Source: Acarospora socialis (lineage: Eukaryota > Ascomycota > Lecanoromycetes > Acarosporales > Acarosporaceae). Taken from it: 64,000 nucleotides of DNA. The DNA is taken from NCBI GenBank assembly GCA_025617375.2, contig JAMYGW020000006.1, positions 1,183,001 to 1,247,000 of the forward strand, in the 5' to 3' direction. Below the pieces are notes generated by a model that did no database searches, was not told the origin of the DNA, and worked only from the letters and a program-made list of their open reading frames with translations. Of this stretch, positions 10,571 to 22,789 are shown piece by piece. How positions within the stretch are numbered: position 1 is the stretch's first letter; each line of letters starts with the position of its first letter. A program made the position numbers and the translations under genes.

Positions 10571-11875
10571 TCAAGACCATTTGGGACGACGACGACGATA
10601 AAGATGGACTTGATATCTCATATCTTCCAACTTGACCGGATATTTAAGTCCTTCCGGTACTCTGAACCATCGAGAATCTTCCGACAGCAATTTCTCCCAC
10701 TGTCCGCCTTCCGATGCGCTCTTGCTGCTCCCTACGGATGAAGCCTCCAATAAAGTATGATCGAGCAACCATTGCATCGGATATTTCTTCACCGTACCGC
10801 CAGCTGAGGTCGCACCGCTGCTGCCCACGGCCACGGTGGAATAGCTACCTGGACTATCGACAACGAGAAGTAGCGTCCCGGCCTCCAGCACGGATGTCAG
10901 TGCAAGGAGAAAATTAGTAGTCTTCACCATGGAGACCGAGTAAAGCTCGTTGAGTGTGAACATTATAGTGATCATGGTAGCGCCTTCCAGTATGTGACTA
11001 AGGTCTTCGATGTTAAGCTCTAGAATATCCCGCTGGTGAAAAGCGCAGGAGAAGCTCTCAGGGATGACTAGCGGTTTGTTCGCAGCTTTCGCGGCCGACG
11101 AAGCGAACTGGGAGAGCTGTAAGGGTTTCGTGACACCCTGGTACAAGTCGTGAACTACCTGTGACCAGTCTGCAATATCCACTGTCGTGAGGACGAGCTT
11201 TCGTACATTCGAGTGGTCGTTGGTAGGGCTACCTTCGTTTCTTGAATATTCCGACCCTGAGGACGAGGGTAGGTGGTGGCTATATCCCGCCAGGGCCACA
11301 ATTTCTGCTCCAGCTCCTCCACCTAGAGAGACCACTTTGCATGCCTTTTCACCAACGCTCAGCGCCTGCAAGGGCGGCCCCAGCGACTTCTCATCATCGT
11401 CCGTCCGAGAATCCCGGGGTTTGCTAGGATAGCTGCGAGCAAGATTCTCAAGATTCTCAGCACTGGGTGTAGCTGGAAGTGCGGATTTAATGACGCCGTC
11501 TCGAAGGTCCAAAAAATTGGTGAAGATGTCCAGATAGGCCAGTGCTCGACTGGGACTCCATCGGACCGCGTAAGCTTCCAGATACCTCTGATTACCGAAG
11601 GCCTGATTGAAATCTCGATTGAAGAGATGCTGCTTGACTTCTTGAATTAGTGATGGTAAGGTCACTCCGAGTCGATTGGAGAAAGCATTATCGAATATAT
11701 TTAGTAGCAGTTGTTGTAAGTCAATAGGGATTATTGATGACTCTTGCCCATCGCTTCTATGGATCTTCTTGTCGGAAAGACCGGAACTGTGGTTATTTCG
11801 TTCAGCTCTGTTGCTCGCCGAGTTGCAACCAGTATCCTTTTTAGTTTTTCTGCCTGATGCTTTTCGCGGGGCCAT
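10571..11875 (-). CDS. BMT6: 25S rRNA (uridine-N3)-methyltransferase BMT6-like
   Basis: Single exon of 434 aa from ATG 11875 (MAPRKASGRKTKKDTG); the frame continues upstream only to a GTG. The N-terminus is basic and Ser-rich, fitting a nucleolar protein. FNQAFGNQRYLEAYAVRWSP and SRALAYLDIF are the conserved Bmt6 block (about residues 90-120). VVSLGGGAGAEIVALAGYSH is the SAM-binding motif I, and MITIMFTLNELYS the later core strand. Yeast Bmt6 methylates U2843 of 25S rRNA. A serine-rich loop (HHLPSSSGSEYSRNEGS) is inserted after motif I. The end LEDMRYQVHLYRRRRPKWS fits the family. Confidence 0.85.
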   Translation of the reverse strand: MAPRKASGRKTKKDTGCNSASNRAERNNHSSGLSDKKIHRSDGQESSIIPIDLQQLLLNIFDNAFSNRLGVTLPSLIQEVKQHLFNRDFNQAFGNQRYLEAYAVRWSPSRALAYLDIFTNFLDLRDGVIKSALPATPSAENLENLARSYPSKPRDSRTDDDEKSLGPPLQALSVGEKACKVVSLGGGAGAEIVALAGYSHHLPSSSGSEYSRNEGSPTNDHSNVRKLVLTTVDIADWSQVVHDLYQGVTKPLQLSQFASSAAKAANKPLVIPESFSCAFHQRDILELNIEDLSHILEGATMITIMFTLNELYSVSMVKTTNFLLALTSVLEAGTLLLVVDSPGSYSTVAVGSSGATSAGGTVKKYPMQWLLDHTLLEASSVGSSKSASEGGQWEKLLSEDSRWFRVPEGLKYPVKLEDMRYQVHLYRRRRPKWS

Positions 11876-12578
11876 GAAGCGTCCACAGCGAGCTCCGGGT
11901 CCGTTACATCCGTAGGTAAGTAGGGCTAAGGAAGCTGCTCGATTTGACACGCAAGCAGGCAGAGCTTGCAGACTTAGCAGCCCTTGGGATCTTCCTCCCG
12001 AGACCTTCGAATCGGTTCTTGAAGATCGGGTGATTCCTTATGCTTACGCGTAGGAATCACAGTCCTTGCTCCACCCCCATACAACTACGCCACATTTATG
12101 GATAATCGGCCGATCTCCAACAGGGGATAAAAATAGCTTGGCTCCAAACGAAACCGTTTTCCTTTTTACTTTAGTGCCGATATCCAGGACAGCAACCGCT
12201 CTCAACAATGATACCTACGCCATCATCCCGCATGGTTGTGCTATGTATGGGACGCCCGGGTAACAGTGGAATCGCCACACAGCTCAAATTTACTGCATGA
12301 ATGGGATCATACAGGACACCGCGTGACGTATTCGAAGTGTGGCTGGTGAGCAGTGTGAACCTTACTAGGTAATCTCGGGCGGTGCAGCGCTACTGCCAAG
12401 GCAAGTGACGTCGCTCATCCATGTGTATTAGACTCCACTGCGCAATCTCCTTTCACTTCTCTTTTCATAAACCAACCCGTTCGCATCTCTTGACCAGGCC
12501 CACTATCGCTCACAGAATCAAACTCGGTTTCAACTATATCCGGACAATACAACAATCAGTTACCTCTCGTAAATCATC
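11876..12578. promoter_or_regulatory. Divergent BMT6 / PMP3 upstream region
   Basis: About 700 nt between two divergent starts. No coding signal. The part just before PMP3 is pyrimidine-rich, as in many strongly expressed fungal genes. Confidence 0.4.
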
Positions 12579-13007
12579 ATGCCTTTCACAGGAAGGTAAG
12601 CAACATGTTCCGTCTGGCTACGAAACTTACAGGCAAGGTCGCTGGATCAATCAGTTGATGGCATCACCCACTGTGGTGACTTCTACTTGCTTTCCTACAT
12701 GTGTGCTATGTCCGATAGCTTCATCAGACTGACGAGATAAACCATGCAGTGACATCATCAAGATCATTTTTGCCATCATCCTGCCACCTCTAGGTGTCTT
12801 CCTCGAGCGTGGATGCGGTTCAGATCTCCTGATCAACATTCTGTTGACGATCCTTGGATTCATCCCTGGCATCATTCACGCGCTGTATGTCTCCACAATC
12901 TACACAGCATCTTTTCAATGTGGTGCTTTGAGTCAACAGCTTCATTCCCCGTCCCCTAGATCGAGTACTAACCTAGGCCTAACAGATACATCATCCTCAA
13001 GTACTAG
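12579..13007 (+). CDS. PMP3: Plasma membrane proteolipid 3 (Pmp3/UPF0057)
   Basis: Three exons, 12579-12595, 12750-12884 and 12986-13007 (17, 135 and 22 nt), giving 57 aa: MPFTGS, DIIKIIFAIILPPLGVFLER, a GCGSDLLINILLT hairpin, ILGFIPGIIHAL and the end YIILKY. Two transmembrane helices joined by a short polar turn are standard for the family. Yeast Pmp3 sits in the plasma membrane and limits Na+/K+ leak by affecting membrane potential. This gene cannot be seen as one open frame: the first and last exons encode fewer than eight residues each. Confidence 0.94.
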
Positions 13008-14011
13008 TTGTTCTGCCAAAAGCGCACTCCTATCGCAATGTCATGACGCCGGGCGCGCATTGAGAATCACGTCGGCTATGACCAAAGCACGTCGACCTTA
13101 CTGGGAACTGGACCGCACATCTCCACCGTACCGTCTCGAAGGTTTGCGAAATTCTATCAGGGTGCATCTCACGGGTGTAGCAGTTTTGGGGTTTCCGTGA
13201 AAGCGAATGATAGTGGTATTATCGGAAAGCTTCGTGCGGTGTTCTATCTGCGTTTTGTTTGAAATCACAGCCTGCGGGCTTGTGTTATCGTTTCCTATCA
13301 GAAATTCCACCTTAAATAGTGGATCTGTTGTACCCTAATCATCGAGAAGCTCAAATGTAAAGCTCCCAGTATCAGTTCCGGTTTCGCAGCTAAACATTTC
13401 TGTGTTTGCCATCTAGAGTGCTCTGAGTGCAACACGCCCACGTCCAGAGATCCAAGCATAAGTAAGATTGCTCCTCCAGGCATACGTAGCCTCTTGCATC
13501 TGATATCATCGACTTTGACACTTTCCCTCATTCATGGCCATTGATATGGTTCGCGACCTGTGTTCTGAGATCATTGTACAGCTCAAACTCATCCCATAGT
13601 GTAAAGGCGGTTACAGAGGGTAGAAGTACTTAAGCCTCAAGACTGCAGCACGTGTTTGACGTCATTGTATCCAAAGAAAGATGCGTAAACGCCGGCCCAA
13701 GCGCGTAACCCCAACTGACAACCAACAAACAATAACGGCCCTGTCTAATTGAGATCATGCAAACTCGACGGTTTCATGAGAGCGCTTACTCCCAGGCGTC
13801 TCCTTTACACAATGGCTACAATCTGCCACAATCACGCTGGATGCGCCCGATAACGACACGAGGGCTGCCCGGCAACGAGAAAACATCTTGTCCCCCAAGA
13901 TGCACGTCTTTCTATTCTTTAACAGTGTCAACTTTGGGGTAGCTTTTGCTCTCCAATGCGTTTCTTTCTTCCTTTTCTTTCCTACTGTATGAATTTCCGA
14001 TTGTATCAATA
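13008..14011. other. Intergenic, about 1 kb
   Basis: No supported gene. It precedes the CFEM gene and should carry its promoter; the last 100 nt are T-rich. Confidence 0.45.
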
Positions 14012-16342
14012 ATGGGAGGTTTTCTGTTGGGTCAAGTTATGAAGTTCTTCCAGGTCAGTCGCATCCGGCCGGTGAGACAAAGGAAACAGTCTTCGATCCC
14101 TCGACACAAGCTGCTTGCGTCTGGACGATTTGATCGAATCGAGCAATCCCGCTTTGTATCAAGTCTTAACGCGTAGCCATTCGTTGTGATTAACATCAAT
14201 TCGTGGAACCGCATACTGACCCGGGCGCAGTTCTTTCACAGCATTTCTATAGCCCCACGATCGCGAGTTCTTTACCTTCTCCTAGCATTATATGCTACTC
14301 TGGCCCGTTCTCAATCATCTCCGCCTACGTTATCACCTTCCTTGGCCAACGCCGTACCTGTCTGCGCCCGTCCCTGCCTCCAGTCGTTCATCGCCGAATC
14401 TTTCCCAAAGTCCATCTGTTCGAGCCAGCAAGATCTCGCTTGCTTGTGCACCCACAAAAGCGCCGGTGGCTATACACTCGGAGAAGGTGCTTTTCGGTGT
14501 GTTGCCCTGACCTGTACCAACGAGACCGTGCGGGACGCGGGAGCGTATCAGGTTTGCGCAGGGATTAAGAACGCTCTTCCAAATACACACGCTACACTTA
14601 CGGCAACGATGGTGGCCGCAACGTCCGCTCCGGGCGATCTCTTTGACACAGGCGCCCAGACAACATCTTCACAGATCCCTCTAAGTATCGTTCCGTCAAG
14701 CGGGAGTATCTCAGCTACGGGTCTGGTTGTGGCGACCGGCGCCCCCCCGGGCCAACCTTCACCAACAGACGCTTCGTCAGTCATTGCCTCAACACTGGCA
14801 CCAAGTCAACCAAGTCATGATGCGGCAACGACCTCGAGCGTCGCGCCAGTCACGACAGGTGCGCTTACTACCCCCCAGATTGCTGGTATAGCCGTGGCCG
14901 GCGTGGCTTCTGCCAGCGTTGCGTTTGGAGTTATGCTCTTCCTTTATTGTCTCCGACGTCGGAGGGCTCTGAAGCAACAAATGGAACAACTACCCTTCGA
15001 GATCGAAAAGGCGCCTCCGAAAGCGAATCCCAAGGATCCGCCACCTCCTCCGCCCAAGGATGGGGAGACCAGCAAAAATACTCCTGGCACTGCAACCTCG
15101 AAAGGCGATCAGGCGCCCAAAGTGCCACCGAAAGACGGCGGGAAACGGCGCAGCTTTTGGAGAAGAACCATCAAGCCGGACGATATTGGGGTTGCCGTGT
15201 CACCCGAGACGGCACATCAGGCATCTCCCAAAAGCATTGCCAGTTATAGGACAACGTCGAGACTATTACCAGACAAACCAGCTTACAGCCTTTGGCCACG
15301 TCCAATGCAGATTCTTCAATATAACAGACCAGGGAGCACAGATACAAACTTCGAAGAGGATATATATAGTGGCCGAGGGAGGGTTCCGAATGTGTCGATG
15401 CCTGCTCTTCGAGGAAGCCGGTCGGTAGATCTAAGTCAACGGCCAATTCAACGGCACGGTACGCAGAACCAATATTATTCTCAAGAATATCCCGTGGACT
15501 CTCTCGCCCTTATGTATGCGAAAGAGAAAGGTTGCCATCAACGGCGTCCCTCACTTCCTACCAATATCAGACCGCAAACCCAGGAAACTCCGGAAGGTCA
15601 ATGGATAGCTCCACCATACAGACTAGAAAGACCCGCGGCTTTGCGTCATCCCACAGCACTTAGACCAGGTCCTCCTCAGCCACGAAACTTTCTTCAACCT
15701 ACCTCCGTCCCACAGACAGCGCGTTCAAGCAATTACTCGGGTACCTACTCGCTCGCATCCACAGAACCGCACCTGAACCGACCCATTCAGTCATATCATC
15801 CTGCATCACGCCGGAGTATGAGTACGCGACAATCCCTGAGGTATTCGAACGCGTCAGAAACAAGTTTCGAAAGTGCTGGCGAGGACGACGAAACACCCCC
15901 CGCGGAGCCTGCTTTATCTCCTGTCGTCGAATCGCCACAGACTTCGCCAATCTCTGCCCTCAAGTATCCCAAAGTGCCGCGTTCGGCGTCGTTAGCCAAG
16001 TCAGCAGGAGTGTATCGACCTCCAGTCGGAAGCGGGCAAGAAGTCGTACGGTACGCAAGCGGAGAAATGAGCCAGCAAGGTCAACCTTTGGCATCAACGA
16101 AGCGCGAAAGCAGTCCGTCATCGCTCCTCGCCAAGAGAAGGGGGAATGAAGCGGCTGCTGAGCTCGAGAAGGGGTTGAGGCTCCGGCAGGATGACAACGC
16201 CAGTATACCAAGCAAAACAGTGTTGAAGGTCGTCAATACTCCCGGGATTGAGAATGCGCGACAGAGTCTGAAGAGTCCGACTTGGGAACCCAAGCTGACA
16301 CCTACGATGAGGGGCGGCGACTTATATCTGGAAGTGCAATGA
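14012..16342 (+). CDS. CFEM-domain transmembrane protein
   Basis: The main exon (14231-16342) is open without an early Met, and an in-frame stop lies at 14174-14176, so a first exon is needed. I propose 14012-14053 (MGGFLLGQVMKFFQ, or MKFFQ from 14039), then GTCAGT and an acceptor at 14229-14230, giving MKFFQ-FFHSISIAPRSRVLYLLLAL, a good signal peptide. The CFEM domain follows with eight cysteines in family order (VCARPC, SIC, LACLC, FRC, LTC, QVC). Next are a Ser/Thr-rich stalk, one transmembrane helix (IAGIAVAGVASASVAFGVML) and RRRR, then a cytoplasmic Pro/Ser-rich tail of about 450 residues. CFEM proteins serve in haem/iron uptake, appressorium signalling and adhesion; here a receptor-like role is only inferred. 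Confidence 0.8.
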
Positions 16343-16542
16343 GCGCAATTTACACCATTCAGCGAGGCGTCACGGGAATCGATGCGAAGGCGCAGGAAAA
16401 CATATACCAAAACACGCGTGGTCTGAGCACATGGATTTACTTGTTATCTAACCTATGTACAATCTACGTCAGATATACACATTCATAATAATCTCTCCCA
16501 TCGACGGCAGCCTCCGGACATACTCGAGAGTAGCAATGCATG

Positions 16543-17112
16543 TCACTGTGGCGTCTTCCCATTCTGCTCTCCCACGTCCAACGCCACCAAGAACCGACTC
16601 ACACAGTTATAAGCCGCCACCGTAGCCGTGATCTCCACCACCTCCCTCTCACTGAACAGCGCCCTCACCCGCCCAAACACCGCCTCCGGCACCACCACCT
16701 CCCTCGTCATCGCATCCGTATACGCCACCACAGCCGCCTGCTTCTCCGTCAACGCCCCCTCCACCAGCCCTTCCCCTGCCCCCTCACCCGTCTCCCTCAC
16801 CGCCCTCAACCCCTGATCCGACACGCCCCCCGCCGCCGCAAGCGGCGCATGATGCGCCCACTCGTACCACGCCCGATTCAGCACCGCGACGCGGCAGATG
16901 GCGACCTCGCGGATGTCGGCGGGGAGAGAAGTGCGTTCGCGGATGGCGCCGAGGAAGGAGTTCCAGCCGTCGGCGACCGGCGGCGAGTGTAGGAGGGTCA
17001 GGTCCAGGGCTTGCAGGGGGTGCGGGGCGCGGCGGGAACGGACGCGGTGCACGATTGCTTCTTCGACGGCGGAGGAGACGGGGGGTGGATCGGGGACGTA
17101 GGGGAGACGCAT
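16543..17112 (-). CDS. Carboxymuconolactone decarboxylase-like (AhpD fold) protein
   Basis: Single exon of 189 aa from ATG 17112 (MRLPYVPDPPPVSSAVEEAI); the frame runs further upstream only from a TTG. The AhpD/CMD core is LPADIREVAICRVAVLNRAW, YEWAHH, then a second helix set with LTEKQAAVVAYTDAMT and the C-terminal VVEITATVAAYNCVSRFLVA. The YEWAHH motif with its His pair is what fungal CMD-like proteins conserve; the CxxC of true AhpD peroxidases is absent. Substrate unknown. Codons are strongly G/C-ending, more so than in neighbours. It is divergent from spermidine synthase. Confidence 0.78.
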   Translation of the reverse strand: MRLPYVPDPPPVSSAVEEAIVHRVRSRRAPHPLQALDLTLLHSPPVADGWNSFLGAIRERTSLPADIREVAICRVAVLNRAWYEWAHHAPLAAAGGVSDQGLRAVRETGEGAGEGLVEGALTEKQAAVVAYTDAMTREVVVPEAVFGRVRALFSEREVVEITATVAAYNCVSRFLVALDVGEQNGKTPQ

Positions 17113-17680
17113 GGTTTTTGTCTGTTGGGTTGGTACGGCGGGAGTGGGGTTGTTGGTGAGTGGGTGATATGGTGGGGGAAGGACGAGGTGGTTTGGTTGT
17201 TCTTTGCTCACGTGAAGGTGATGGTTGACGTTAGGGAGGCCGATGGTCTCGTGGAAGAGAGATTGGGAGAGTCGCCGCAAACAATTTGTTGATCCTGAAA
17301 TGGTTGATGGAAAGGGTGGAGGAAGCCATCTTCCTGTAAAATACGGCGTACTGGGTGCGGAGGACTATAGTAGTGGCATGGACGGACGTGAACTCTACCT
17401 ACCGCGGCGGAGGGAGAGACCGGCCATAGTGGAGTGGACCCCGGGTAAACCTGCCCGTTGTGCGTTCCGGGCAGGAAAAAAGTTGACCGTCACGGTGCCC
17501 CTCCAAAAAAGCGAACATTCGGACGTACTACAAGATTAGGTCTTTAACCCATCAATTCTTGCTTCTTTGCAAACCATTGCGACTTTGATCAAGTCTCTAA
17601 GAGTTCACACTCTTCGCACCCCACGGATTCTGGATTCCCGCAGCCTTGCAAGACACCTGAAGAACAGCAGCTTCCGCAGC
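17113..17680. promoter_or_regulatory. Divergent CMD-like / spermidine synthase upstream region
   Basis: 568 nt between two divergent start codons. An in-frame leader ATG exists at 17567 upstream of SPE3, but the family start is the later ATG (17681). Confidence 0.4.
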
Positions 17681-19022
17681 ATGAGCGAAATCACTCACCC
17701 CACCATTAAAGGTATTCGACGCTCTGCAGTTATCACACCTTCTGTCAATGCACCGGTATGCGAACTTACAATTGTTACAGATGGCTGGTTCCGCGAAATC
17801 TCCAACATGTGGCCTGGCCAGGCCATGACGCTCAAAGTCAACCAGATCCTGCACCACGAGAAATCCAAGTATCAAGACGTGCTCATCTTCGAGTCGAGCG
17901 ATTACGGGACGGTGATGGTGTTGGACAATGTCATACAGAGTACCGAGAGAGACGAATTCGCGTACGTTTTGTACTCGTCACCCTTCATCGAACCCTAGGG
18001 CAGTGGATGGAGTTCGTGGACACGTAGGCGAGCGCATCACTGATTCGCGTTGCTCTGGAGGGAAACAGCTACCAGGAAATGATCACGCACCTCGCCATGA
18101 ACTCGCACCCGAACCCGAAGAAAGTACTCGTCATCGGCGGCGGCGACGGCGGCGTCCTGCGCGAAGTCGTCAAGCACGAGACCGTCGAAGAAGCCGTCCT
18201 CTGCGACATTGACGAAGTACGATCCCCCTTCCTCCCTTCTTCTCGTCCCTTCCGTCACCTCCCACAAGTCCCAGCACACCCACCAAACGCTAACCCCCTA
18301 CGCTCCCCACAGTCCGTCATCCGGCTCTCGAAGAAATACCTCCCCGGCATGTCCATCGGCTTCCAACACCCCTCCGTCCGCACGCACATCGGCGACGGCT
18401 TCAAGTTCCTCGCGGACAAGAAGAACGAATTCGACGTCATCATCACCGACTCCTCGGACCCGGCAGGCCCCGCCGAATCCCTGTTTCAGAAACCGTATTT
18501 TGAGCTCCTGCACGGCGCCCTGCGCGAGGGAGGCGTCATTACCACGCAAGGTTCTCGCCGTCTCTTCCTCATCCTCATCACGCCCGTCCCTCCCCCTGCC
18601 TCCATTCCTCTCCTTCCCCACAACCCAACTGCTCCTCCACCCAGGTCATCCTCCCTACCCCCCCACAACCCGACCTCTTTTGCTCCCACACCAACCCCTC
18701 CCCCGCACTTTATATCCGCCACAAACTAACTTCTTCCACCCCAGGCGAGAACCAATACCTCCACCTCCCCTTGATCGCCGAGCTCAAGAAATCCTGCAAG
18801 GCCGTCTTCCCGACCGTCGAATACGCCTACACGACCATTCCCACCTACCCCGCCGGCCAGATCGGCTTCATGGTCTGCAGCAAGGACAAGAACCGCGACC
18901 TCACGACCCCACTGCGCCATTGGAGCGTCGACGAGGAGGACAAGCTGTGTCGGTATTATAATCGCGAGATTCACAAGGCCAGTTTCGTGTTGCCGAATTT
19001 TGCGAGGAAGGCGTTAAGGTGA
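17681..19022 (+). CDS. SPE3: Spermidine synthase
   Basis: Five exons, 17681-17711, 17781-17961, 18069-18216, 18313-18550 and 18745-19022, giving 291 aa, the normal size. It transfers aminopropyl from decarboxylated SAM to putrescine. Spliced landmarks are [36 protein letters not shown], the [20 protein letters not shown] strand, [51 protein letters not shown] and [16 protein letters not shown]. Introns 3 and 4 (96 and 194 nt) are very C-rich, unlike the others here. The last intron is the longest of the gene. Confidence 0.95.
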
Positions 19023-19354
19023 GGGGAGGGGAGGGGCAGAAGAAGGGCTGGGAGAGAGCTTGAGCTTGAGCTTGAGCGGGAGGGAAGGGGTGGGATGGCT
19101 AGATAGACACTGATACCCACACGTATCCGATGTTCGCATGGTTTTTGTTCCAGGAAATGTAGTCCACTTTACAATACGGGTATTCGATCCGGCAAACCTG
19201 AAATCATATTCCTCTCTTTGTCCTACGTCTATCTGCGTGATACGCACGACACATACGGTTCGTAAGTCCTTGTCTTCCGTATCCACCTACCTTTCCCAAT
19301 CCTTCTCACTCCCTGCCGCCGCCAGCCACCTCAAGCAACGTGATCCTCGTTCCT
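19023..19354. other. Convergent 3' intergenic
   Basis: Between the SPE3 and TKL1 stops. It contains a short GCTTGA hexamer repeat (about three copies near 19058-19076) and nothing else recognisable. Confidence 0.45.
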
Positions 19355-22046
19355 TCAGATAAGTTGCTGGAAAGCCCGGTTGATGGGCGAGCGGACCTTA
19401 GACCCCTTGTAGAAGTCAATGGTCGCCATGGCGCGCTTGCTGATTCCCTCGGGCGTGAACTCGAATTTCTGTCCTTGTCGTCAGCCATGCCTCCCACACT
19501 ACCTCACCAAATCACTCTCCAGGGACGATAGTGAGAGGACACGAGCAGGCCTGAAAGGAATAGGAGAAGAACAGCGGGGAGGATGTTACCTCATAGACCT
19601 TCTTATAAGCACCACTAGCGCCGAACCGGTTAAGACCAAATTGCTCGTGCGTGTAGCGTTCCCAACCCAACGTGGACATGACCTCGACGCTCATGGCGGG
19701 GATGCCGTCGGGCAGACACTTAAGACGGTATTCCTTGCTCTGGACGTCGAAGACCTCGAAGCACGGCATCGAAACCACGCGGGCTGTGACCTTGTGGTTA
19801 TCCTTGAGGTATTTCACGGCCTCGATACAGATGGCGACTTCGGAGCCTGTACTGACGAGCGTGATGTCGGCGTTTTCGGCCTCGACTGAGACGTACCCGC
19901 CCTTGATGGCGTTCTCGATGGTCGAATTCTCGAGCTGCGGCAGGTTCTGTCGCGTGAGTGCGAGGATGCTGGGTGTGGATTTCGAGGTCAAGGCGACGTA
20001 GTATGCGGCACTTGTCTCGTTGCCGTCGGCCGGACGCCAGACCATCATGTTCGGGAGGGCGCGGAAGTGAGCGAGAGTCTCGATCGGCTGATGAGTGGGT
20101 CCGTCCTCGCCGAGACCGATGGAGTCGTGTGTCGCGACGTAGATGACTCGGCAATGGGACAGCGACGACAGACGGACGGAGCCCGCGGCGTATGAGACGA
20201 AGTTTAGGAACGTACCACCAAATGGAATCAGGGTTCCATATGCGGCGATACCGTTCATGATCCCAGCCATACCGTGCTCTCGTACACCATATCGGATGTA
20301 CCGCCCAGCGTAGTTGGCATCTCCGAGCCCAAGACTTGGAGGCTGGAAATCGACGGCGTTCTTCCATCGCGTGTTGTTAGAGCCGGTTAAATCTGCGGAT
20401 CCACCAATCAGGTCCGGCACCACTTCATGGATGGCTTCAAGGACTGCCTCGGAGAGCTTTCTGGAAGCTACCGCAGAATCGCCTGGCTTGTACGTGGGCA
20501 GCTTCTTCTGCCACCCCTCTGGTAGTTTGCCGCTTAGTCTCCTCAGGAGATCGGCGTGCTCATCCTTGTATTCCTGTCCATACTTTTCGAAAAGCTTGTT
20601 CCATTCCTGTTCCTTTGCAGCACCGTCTGCCGCGTGCTTGTGGTACATGTCGTAAACTTCCTGTGGCACGACGAATGACTGCTCCGGGTCAAAGCCGAAT
20701 GCCTTCTTCACTTGCGCACAATCGTCTGCCTTGAGCGGATTTCCGTGCACGCCGCCAGTGCCTTGGAGTTTCGAGCCGAATCCGATTGTGGTGGTCAACT
20801 TGATAACCGATGGCTTGTCTTTTACCTCCTTCGCTTTTGCGATTGCTGCCTCGATGGCTTCCAAATCGTTATCGCCATCCTTCACATGTTGTGTGTGGAA
20901 GCCATAAGCCTCAAATCGTTTCAGGACATCCTCGGTGAAGGCAACCTTGGTGTCGCCATCTGTACGCAGATTAGTCGGGCAGTCATTGCTCAATTCTTGT
21001 CGATTGAGCTTACCAATGGAGATGTGGTTGTCGTCGTAGATCATAATAAGGTTGCCCAGTTGAAGATGACCAGCTATACTGGCAGCTTCACTAGCAATAC
21101 CTTCCATAGCGCAACCATCACCAAAGAAGCAGTAAGTGTGGTTGTTGACTAGCTCGAATCCAGGCTTGTTGAACGTAGCAGCGGTATGGGCTTGTGCGAT
21201 TGCGGAGCCCACAGCGTTGGCAAAACCTTGACCTAAGGGTCCTGTGGTTACTTCAATTCCAGGGGTGCTATGAGCTTCGGGGTGACCAGGCGTTGCACTA
21301 TCTACAGTCTAAGCCCAGAAACCACCATCATCAGCTATGTGACCTCAGAAATAAGCTTGTTGTGCTGGAGAAGACTCACCCGGAACGCCTTAAGATCGTC
21401 CATGCTGACTTCGTAGCCAAAAAGATGCAGCATAGCATATTGAAGCATGCATCCATGGCCGTTTCTATTGTACACACATAGTATCAGCACCACGATCCTC
21501 AATAATGCTCTTAAAGATGTAAAACGGAGTAAGCAATAGACGCTTCGAGCAAAGCAGACCACTAAGATCTTCCTGGGATCCTTCAGTTTATCGTCGTTTT
21601 CAAGTATCTAGGTCGATACTTGGGAACCATATGCTCATTCCACCTGAAGGTCCCGACATAGCGTATATGATCGCTGACTCGACATGACCTTTATGAAGTG
21701 CTCGCATATGCTACGCTTGACTTACGAGAGGATGAATCTATCCCTGTTGAGCCAATCTGGATTTTGAGGGTTGAAGTTCATGAATTTGTTGAAGAGGACG
21801 TGGGCAACCGGCGCCATGCCCATAGGGGCGCCGGGATGCCCGGAGTTAGCTTTGAAGGTAGCATCGACCTAAAACACCATACAGACGGTACGTCAGTAAT
21901 TTGTTGCACAAGCTTGATCAGGGGATGGTCGGTCATAGAGGGTACTTGGCAGAGCCTCAAAATTGACGACGGCGATGGTGGGGTTGACCTACCGCGAGTA
22001 ATCGGATCGTGTTGATCGCCAATTGATCTTTGTCTGTATACCCCAT
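19355..22046 (-). CDS. TKL1: Transketolase
   Basis: Five exons, 22046-21993, 21868-21726, 21464-21380, 21308-19590 and 19468-19355, giving 704 aa. A thiamine-diphosphate enzyme of the non-oxidative pentose phosphate pathway. Landmarks are [38 protein letters not shown], the [17 protein letters not shown] strand, [19 protein letters not shown], the TPP/Mg motif [20 protein letters not shown] with [36 protein letters not shown] and [18 protein letters not shown]. The last exon supplies [17 protein letters not shown] and ends RAFQQLI. Phases agree at all four introns. Confidence 0.95.
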
Positions 22047-22789
22047 GGTGGCGATGGTCAATGGAATCGCTTTAGGTGGACTTGAATGGCTGAGAGTTCC
22101 CTCGAGATGCTGTGAAGTCGAAGGATGGGCTCTGTAACAGTAGGAGGTAAAAAGTGGGCTGGTAAGGTAATTGCTTGTTGCGGTGGGGAGGCTAATGGTG
22201 GGGCTATGGTTATCAAGAGTCGGAATTGGCGCGCAAAACAAAGAGCACCCGGTTCCGTTGGCATCTGCTGTGCAAAATACCTCTCGTCTCGAATCTCAAG
22301 ATCCAGTACCTGGTATGATGGGACCCCTGATTTAGCTATAAGGTTCTAGGTATCGCAGCAATACCTACCACTGAGCCTGGTCGCAATTATCCCTCGTGGC
22401 CAATCCACTCAGCTTGGGTTGGGATTTGACTGGCTCGAGATTCGCCTGACTGAAGCCGGGCTGCACAGGAATATTCTAGGAGCTAGAATGGCACTATGAT
22501 ATATGTTCCAGACACTTACTTCTTTGAAGGTTACTCTCTATTAATTGGAAAGCGCAGAGAGATCGTTAGATTAACCGGATGAGTACGAGTACCTCAGTTG
22601 GGAAAGCTAGAATTATGACTTGACGGCAGCATACGCCACAGTTGCCCAACCAGTCATTGACGGCATAACATTTACATGGCAAGCTTTCAATCAGAAACAA
22701 TTTCTGTTGGTGACAGGAGAAACATACAGGTGCACCAGTAACAGTCCGCCTTCGAAGCTGTTGCATGCCTCATAGAAATACTCTACATC
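22047..22789. other. Intergenic, TKL1 promoter
   Basis: About 740 nt upstream of transketolase and of the decayed 2EXR gene. No gene seen. Confidence 0.45.

Noticed and set aside
18209-18961. 250-codon open frame on the plus strand
   Set aside because: It overlaps the spermidine synthase exons in a shifted frame and reads Ser/Pro/Arg-rich nonsense; the synthase frame is unambiguous.
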